Origin: a virus
IMG/VR virus record: IMGVR_UViG_3300030101_004497
Span: 1 to 45,123 of that record
Strand: one strand, 5' to 3'
DNA: 45,123 bases
Every line of letters starts with the position of its first letter. Positions within the stretch are counted from its first letter, which is position 1. The notes under the pieces were generated by a model, which was given only the letters and a program-made list of their open reading frames with translations, was not told where the DNA came from and did no database searches. Positions 41,534 through 45,123 of the stretch are shown here, one piece after another. Made by a program: the position numbers and the translations under genes.

Positions 41534-42304
41534 ATGGACCCGACCTTAGAAGAAATAGAGACACGATTGGAAAAGATACCGGACTTGAGGCGCTCTGCGT
41601 TATCACAGCAAGAACGAGACAAGTACGATGAAGAAGCCGCCTGGTTACTGGACAAGAGGGACGACGTTGCGCCACCAACCGATGACGTCATCGAGTACTG
41701 CATTCACATGGTGGCTACGAACTGGAGACGTAAGGCGGCGTTTAATGAAACCCAGTTCCCGACTTACTACGAAGCGTTCAAGATGTTGTCCAACAACGAG
41801 TTGAGGAAAGCCATAAACCAGTTTATTATTGAGTACACCGAGTCATTTCCACCGCCGTTTGGTGTCATTAAAAAATACGTCTTCGAAACCATCAACGTTA
41901 AAAAGCAAAAGCAAGCGAACAGTTCAAGCGATTGTCCTGATTGTGAAAATGGTCAACGGTACACCTCTGTTCTGTGGCAATCTGACGGTGGAGAGTACAA
42001 AATGCAGCAAGCCTACGTCGCATGCATGTGCCCAGCCGGAGCGCAGAGAGTGAAGAACGTGGGAGTGAACCACGAAGGCAACACGCTCACAAATCACGAT
42101 GAGTGGCTTGAAAAGGTAAAGCGAAGTGAAAGGGTTATCAACTATTGGGTAACGGACAGAACCCAGAGAGAACTGCCATACGAGGCTTTTAGAGCCGGTA
42201 ACCACTTCATGTCAAAGCAACTGATGAGAACCAGTCATCGTAAAGACAGGTCATCGGTCAACAGAAGCGTTCGAGAGTTTAAACAAAGTATTTTGAACAG
42301 ATAA
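41534..42304 (+). CDS. Helicase-loader-like replication protein, 256 aa
   Basis: 256 residues following the initiator, as P follows O in lambda. The segment TYYEAFKMLSNNELRKAINQ then FIIEYTESFPPPFGVIKKYV resembles the N-terminal domain of lambda-P-type loaders (fPpP..ei). A Cys-rich part (CPDCENG near 135, then ACMC near 165) could bind zinc. The phage lacks its own helicase, so a protein that hands over the host helicase is expected. AGGAGACAAC before the ATG. Assignment by context and weak motif. Confidence 0.55.
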   Translation: MDPTLEEIETRLEKIPDLRRSALSQQERDKYDEEAAWLLDKRDDVAPPTDDVIEYCIHMVATNWRRKAAFNETQFPTYYEAFKMLSNNELRKAINQFIIEYTESFPPPFGVIKKYVFETINVKKQKQANSSSDCPDCENGQRYTSVLWQSDGGEYKMQQAYVACMCPAGAQRVKNVGVNHEGNTLTNHDEWLEKVKRSERVINYWVTDRTQRELPYEAFRAGNHFMSKQLMRTSHRKDRSSVNRSVREFKQSILNR

Positions 42305-42305
42305 A

Positions 42306-42518
42306 ATGAGATTCGAAGTCAAAGGAAAGTCTGCAACCTACGTTGTCAAGTTTGACAAAGTAAGCCACCACATGTGGCGCATGGGTATTCAAGGATGGTC
42401 GTGTACTTGCCCACGGTATGTAAAGGGCAGGAAGCACCATTGCAAACACATCGAGATGGTGCAGAACTTTTTGAAACTCAAAGTACTTGTTAAGGAGTCC
42501 GTGCGATGCGTTATCTAA
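42306..42518 (+). CDS. SWIM zinc-finger protein, 70 aa
   Basis: 70 residues made up almost entirely of a SWIM zinc finger: WSCTCPRYVKGRKHHCKHIE gives CxC-x10-CxH with Cys33, Cys35, Cys46 and His48. SWIM domains bind DNA or proteins and occur with recombination factors and nucleases. A free-standing one in a phage replication operon is uncommon. Preceding strands (YVVKFDKVSHHMWRMGIQG) complete the fold. Overlaps the methyltransferase start by 13 nt. Confidence 0.85.
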   Translation: MRFEVKGKSATYVVKFDKVSHHMWRMGIQGWSCTCPRYVKGRKHHCKHIEMVQNFLKLKVLVKESVRCVI

Positions 42519-43525
42519 GTTTGTTCAGCGGCATAGAAGCAGCAACAACGGCGTGGCATGATTTTGATTGGGAGTGTGTTGGTGTCTCAGAGATTGACCC
42601 GTTCCCCTGTGAAGTATTGAAGCAAAGATACCCTCACGTCACCAATTACGGTGACATAACAAAAATTACCAAGGAGCAGTTAAATGAAATGGACGCAGAT
42701 GTCATTGTGGGAGGCTCTCCCTGCCAGTCATTTAGTACCGGAGGTAAAGGAGAAGGACTCGCTGATCCTCGGGGAAGACTTATGCTTGAGTACGTTCGAG
42801 TGGTTGAAACAGTACGCCCGACCTGGTTCATCTGGGAAAATGTACCAGGGGTATTGTCAAACGACGGAGGGGTTTCTTTTGGCACCCTACTTAGGGAGAT
42901 GGCTAACATCGGGTACCATCTCTGCTGGAGAGTACTCGACGCTCAACACTTCGGAGTACCCCAACGAAGACGCAGAGTCTTTCTCGTCGGGTATCTTGGA
43001 GCCGATGGGCAGTGTGCCGCAAAAGTACTTTTTGACCCCGAAGGCCGCAGCAGGGATTATACGAAGAGCGGACACCAGACAAAAAAAGTTACCGCCGCTG
43101 ATGAAGCGGGTACTTACTGCGATGTGTACAACGGACTCTTAAGTGACGTGGCACCAACCATGACAACCGCAACTGGAATCACGAACGGTAGTGGACCCAA
43201 AGTGTTGGAACGGTGCTTCACGCAAAGTGGGTTTGCAAGTTACACCGAAGCTTACGGTACCTTGTCTGCCACGGACTACAAGCGACCCGAACAGCACATA
43301 GTGGTAACAGAGGGAAGAATACGGCGTCTAACACCAGTGGAGTGTGAGCGCCTACAGGGCTTCCCTGATAACTTTACCCGGATAAAGTGGCGTGGCAAAA
43401 CCGAAGAGCAATGTCCGGATGGGCACAGATACAAAGCGCTGGGCAACAGCATGGCCGTACCGGTTATGCGTTGGATTGGCAACAACATTAGAACCTACGA
43501 CGAAAGATACTACCTACCATGGTAA
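42506..43525 (+). CDS. dcm: DNA (cytosine-5) methyltransferase
   Basis: 339 residues, C5-cytosine methylase using S-adenosylmethionine. Motif I LSLFSGIEAA (4-13); motif IV GGSPCQSFS with catalytic Cys73; motif VI ENVPG (111-115); motif VIII QRRRRVF (153-159); motif X GNSMAVPV near the end. A target-recognition region lies around 185-280. No restriction enzyme was found, so it is an orphan that likely protects phage DNA from host nucleases or marks it. AAGGAG before the ATG. A second frame is read inside it (42684-43142). Confidence 0.95.
   Translation: MRYLSLFSGIEAATTAWHDFDWECVGVSEIDPFPCEVLKQRYPHVTNYGDITKITKEQLNEMDADVIVGGSPCQSFSTGGKGEGLADPRGRLMLEYVRVVETVRPTWFIWENVPGVLSNDGGVSFGTLLREMANIGYHLCWRVLDAQHFGVPQRRRRVFLVGYLGADGQCAAKVLFDPEGRSRDYTKSGHQTKKVTAADEAGTYCDVYNGLLSDVAPTMTTATGITNGSGPKVLERCFTQSGFASYTEAYGTLSATDYKRPEQHIVVTEGRIRRLTPVECERLQGFPDNFTRIKWRGKTEEQCPDGHRYKALGNSMAVPVMRWIGNNIRTYDERYYLPW
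42684..43142 (+). CDS. Overprinted protein inside the methyltransferase gene, 152 aa
   Basis: 152 codons in the +1 frame of the methyltransferase, wholly inside it. Two things favour translation: a strong ribosome site (AAGGAG, 7 nt before the ATG) placed within the host gene, and a C-terminal pattern, EYSTLNTSEYPN then SVPQKYFLTPKAAAGIIRRA, that I recall as a frequently annotated phage protein (TLNTSEWPN... VPQRYYLSxxAxxGILRRAxxRGKxLP) found in methylase-rich phages. Because the methylase motifs VI-VIII are conserved, the other frame would look conserved anyway, so the family itself could be a by-product. Function unknown. Confidence 0.45.
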   Translation: MKWTQMSLWEALPASHLVPEVKEKDSLILGEDLCLSTFEWLKQYARPGSSGKMYQGYCQTTEGFLLAPYLGRWLTSGTISAGEYSTLNTSEYPNEDAESFSSGILEPMGSVPQKYFLTPKAAAGIIRRADTRQKKLPPLMKRVLTAMCTTDS

Positions 43526-43534
43526 GGAGACAAC

Positions 43535-44011
43535 ATGATTGGATGGTTACTTAGAAAAATATTAGAAGACATAAACATGCAGCACAAGGAATTTGCACGA
43601 AAGCTTGGCTACAGTGCGAGCACGGTACAAAAATGGTTGGATGGCCAGTTCTTGCCTAACAGCGAGGCATGTGAATGTATCGCAACCCTTATAGGAAAAA
43701 AATGCAACTTCGATGATGCTAGGCTATTAAAGTTCAGACAACTGCTTCTCGACTTGAGAGACGATGAATTTAAGATCCGAAAAAACTTGCGTCCCTTCGT
43801 GGCTAAACCCCGAAACCGATCTTTCAAAGAGATGCTACGACATGCGTCAGCGCACCCGATGTACATGGACGGTGATTGGGAAAAAGAATGGTATCAGCCG
43901 AGAGTGGGCTCGTCGTCTGGCCAAGAGGTACGCACAGGATATGAACTTGCCTTGGCCCGTGCCTACGCTCACGAAGGGGTTTCTGTACTACCAGAGCAAG
44001 ATGGACGGTAA
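43535..44011 (+). CDS. HTH (XRE-type) DNA-binding regulator, 158 aa
   Basis: 158 residues. Residues 15-55 (MQHKEFARKLGYSASTVQKW then LDGQFLPNSEACECIATLIG) form a clear XRE/lambda-repressor-type HTH. A helical linker follows (LLKFRQLLLDLRDDEFKIRK). The last 55 residues overlap the next gene in another frame. AAGGAGACAAC before the ATG. Likely a transcription regulator near the end of the replication operon, possibly acting at the dyads around 2878-3250; that link is inference. Confidence 0.78.
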   Translation: MIGWLLRKILEDINMQHKEFARKLGYSASTVQKWLDGQFLPNSEACECIATLIGKKCNFDDARLLKFRQLLLDLRDDEFKIRKNLRPFVAKPRNRSFKEMLRHASAHPMYMDGDWEKEWYQPRVGSSSGQEVRTGYELALARAYAHEGVSVLPEQDGR

Positions 44012-44120
44012 CACCTGGAACCAGATAGCATACGACTTCAGTGAATCGTGCCGTAAGGTTTGGTGTACCGCTTACAGATGGGCAATCAGAAACAAGATGG
44101 AATGGCCGCCGACTAATTAG
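43842..44120 (+). CDS. Tandem HTH-type regulator, 92 aa
   Basis: 92 residues from MRQRTRCTWTVIGKKNGISR. Two similar HTH-like units are visible: TWTVIGKKNGISREWARRLA and TWNQIAYDFSESCRKVWCTA, each followed by a W/P-rich turn (LPWPVP, EWPP). It overlaps the preceding XRE gene by 170 nt in a different frame, so it is likely coupled to it. Position at the end of the delayed operon suits a late-gene activator, by analogy with lambda Q; speculative. Its stop overlaps the opposing stop of the 44117-44410 gene. The frame is open back to 43764 but without a better start. Confidence 0.6.
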   Translation: MRQRTRCTWTVIGKKNGISREWARRLAKRYAQDMNLPWPVPTLTKGFLYYQSKMDGNTWNQIAYDFSESCRKVWCTAYRWAIRNKMEWPPTN

Positions 44121-44410
44121 TTGCTTGGTAAATCCAAAAGAGCATCTTCTCCAGCCTTTTTTAGTTCTTCAATCTTTTTTTGCATGGCTTCTCTTTGCTC
44201 TGCTGTCAATTTTTTTGCTTCAGCAGATGCAACATCTGCTTGGCTTGAACGTAGACTCTCTAATAAAGACCGAATACCTTTTTCATCCATTCCTTTAAAA
44301 GGCTTTGCGGCTTCCATGCCAACTTCGGCTCTTGCCTTTTCAAGACCTGCTGACATGTCAATCAGTTGTTGTCTTTCCTCAGGTGTCAATTTTTTTTGGC
44401 TAGGCTTCAT
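44117..44410 (-). CDS. Small acidic helical protein with AEDALLDLPS-type C-terminus, 97 aa
   Basis: 97 residues, almost all helical and highly charged (KLTPEERQQLIDMSAGLEKA, KKLTAEQREAMQKKIEELKK), a likely coiled coil. It ends ELKKAGEDALLDLPSN, which matches the ends of the next two leftward genes. Otherwise the three differ. ATG preceded by AGGATGTAAA, a moderate ribosome site. Function unknown; last gene of the leftward groEL-side block, convergent with the replication operon. Confidence 0.75.
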   Translation of the reverse strand: MKPSQKKLTPEERQQLIDMSAGLEKARAEVGMEAAKPFKGMDEKGIRSLLESLRSSQADVASAEAKKLTAEQREAMQKKIEELKKAGEDALLDLPSN

Positions 44411-44418
44411 TTTACATC

Positions 44419-44688
44419 CTATTCGCTTGGTAAATCCATAAGAGCGTCTTCTGCTTTGTCAATCAATGAATCCAGCATAGCAGGGTCCATGGCTCTAGCC
44501 TTGGCTCTGTTGGCTTCAGACTCGCCCATACCGTCATCGGCTTCCATCATCATCTTCGTGTCCGAGTCATACTTCTTTTGTTCGTTACGAACCTTGTTGA
44601 TGTAGTCCATCAACTTCTGAGCGTCCTTGGCTTGGAGTGCGTTTTCAAGGTCGGCTTCAAGGTCTTTCATTAAATCAGGATTGGGCAT
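44419..44688 (-). CDS. Small acidic helical protein with shared ends, 89 aa
   Basis: 89 residues starting MPNPDLMKDLEADLENALQA and ending SLIDKAEDALMDLPSE. The start and its leader are shared with the neighbour at 44709-45059, and the last dozen residues with both neighbours. Met/Asp-rich middle (DTKMMMEADDGMGESEAN). Its first 23 codons occur again at 1-69. Ribosome site TAGGAG. Function unknown. Confidence 0.75.
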   Translation of the reverse strand: MPNPDLMKDLEADLENALQAKDAQKLMDYINKVRNEQKKYDSDTKMMMEADDGMGESEANRAKARAMDPAMLDSLIDKAEDALMDLPSE

Positions 44689-44705
44689 GGTTGCTCCTAG
44701 TAGTA
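44620..44705. repeat. 86-bp sequence repeated at the window start
   Basis: Identical to 1-86. Covers the leader and first 23 codons of the 44419-44688 gene. The last 31 bases (44675-44705) also match 45046-45076, so this short stretch exists three times and is the point where the two arrangements diverge. Confidence 0.95.
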
Positions 44706-44708
44706 ATT

Positions 44709-45059
44709 TTAGTACATAAATTTTGGATCAGAAGGCATGTCTAATAAAACATCTTCTGCTTTTTTAATCAATTCATCCAATGGATCATTTTGTGATTTTG
44801 CATCATCGACATTGGAAGTTTTTTTGCCGCCTTGGTTTTCAGCTTGTTCTATCTTTTGCATGCCTTGAACAACTTTCAAAAAATGTCGTACAGCCTCCTC
44901 CCCACCGGATGCCGCCTTTTCCAAATCCTTTTCGAGTTCTGCATTCCTTCTGGCCTTTTCATCTTGCATTGTCGGCGCTGACTCGTAAGGTGCCATAGCC
45001 ACAGCAGTAGCTTTTCTAACTTTAGCTTTTCTAACTGGATCATCTTCAGGATTGGGCAT
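44709..45059 (-). CDS. Small charged helical protein with shared ends, 116 aa
   Basis: 116 residues starting MPNPEDDPVRKAKVRKATAV and ending ELIKKAEDVLLDMPSDPKFMY. Same leader and MPNP start as the next gene and the same KAEDxLLDxPS motif near the end, here with five extra residues. The middle is charged and helical (EKARRNAELEKDLEKAASGG). The gene is absent from the junction seen at 1-86. Function unknown. Confidence 0.75.
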   Translation of the reverse strand: MPNPEDDPVRKAKVRKATAVAMAPYESAPTMQDEKARRNAELEKDLEKAASGGEEAVRHFLKVVQGMQKIEQAENQGGKKTSNVDDAKSQNDPLDELIKKAEDVLLDMPSDPKFMY

Positions 45060-45123
45060 GGTTGCTCCTAGTAGTAGCTAGATGATTTCTTTTTACGATT
45101 CTTGTTCGCCATGCTGAGAGCGA
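45046..45123. repeat. Terminal overlap with 56-133
   Basis: 78 bases identical to 56-133, including the 3' part of the 44-residue gene (stop at 45068-45070). This closes the sequence to a circle or permuted molecule of about 44,990 bp, leaving 1-55 as an alternative junction. Confidence 0.95.
45068..45123 (-). CDS. 3' part of the 44-aa basic protein (terminal duplicate)
   Basis: Same reading as 78-133, cut by the window end: the last 18 codons ending KKKSSSYY plus the stop. It is the terminal overlap copy, not a second gene. Confidence 0.85.
   Translation of the reverse strand, partial: ALSMANKNRKKKSSSYY

Noticed and set aside
41157-41678. Leftward frame of 173 codons
   Set aside because: Antisense to the initiator and loader genes, which have convincing products and ribosome sites; composition is typical of a shadow frame.

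Overview
The window is almost certainly a nearly complete genome of a tailed phage with a short, podovirus-type tail. It carries terminase, portal, scaffold, capsid, tail-tube-like and three internal-virion-like genes in the order seen in T7-like phages, plus a lysis cassette. No integrase, RNA polymerase, DNA polymerase, helicase or tRNA gene was recognised, so it probably leans on host polymerases. Several small proteins resemble conserved orphans of aquatic phages; that is recall only, and the host cannot be named. The ends overlap: 45046-45123 repeats 56-133, so the molecule closes to about 44,990 bp as a circle or permuted form. Positions 1-86 are instead a second copy of 44620-44705, which is either an assembly fork or a deletion variant.

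Layout. (1) Leftward block, 44117-45123 continuing across the join into 1-2530: three small acidic proteins sharing a C-terminal motif, a 44-residue basic protein, a phage-encoded GroEL chaperonin and an unknown 112-residue protein. (2) 2531-3997, no convincing protein gene: a left half rich in operator-like dyads and promoters, and a right half (about 3268-3970) that looks like a roughly 700-nt structured RNA read rightward from a near-consensus promoter. (3) 3998-9642, rightward operon of about 16 small, mostly unknown genes. Most of the first dozen start after the same leader (acacacGGAGATAAC then ATG), some preceded by conserved hairpins. It ends at a rho-independent terminator at 9676. 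(4) 37038 down to 9846, leftward late operon: packaging, head, tail, ejection proteins, then amidase, membrane proteins and conserved small proteins. (5) 37101-39877, a mosaic of short transcripts in both directions, including a possible repressor and a candidate single-strand annealing protein. (6) 40002-44120, rightward replication and modification operon: RusA resolvase, winged-helix initiator, helicase-loader-like protein, SWIM zinc finger, C5 cytosine methyltransferase with an overprinted reading frame, and two DNA-binding-type regulators.

How it may work together (inference): the structured RNA and its operon are probably early; the initiator and loader recruit the host replisome; RusA and the annealing protein process recombination intermediates; the methyltransferase protects the DNA; the HTH proteins may control the switch to the late operon; GroEL may help fold virion proteins. 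The best candidates for undescribed biology are the structured RNA, the repeated leader/hairpin system, the shared C-terminal motif and the chaperonin without a visible GroES.
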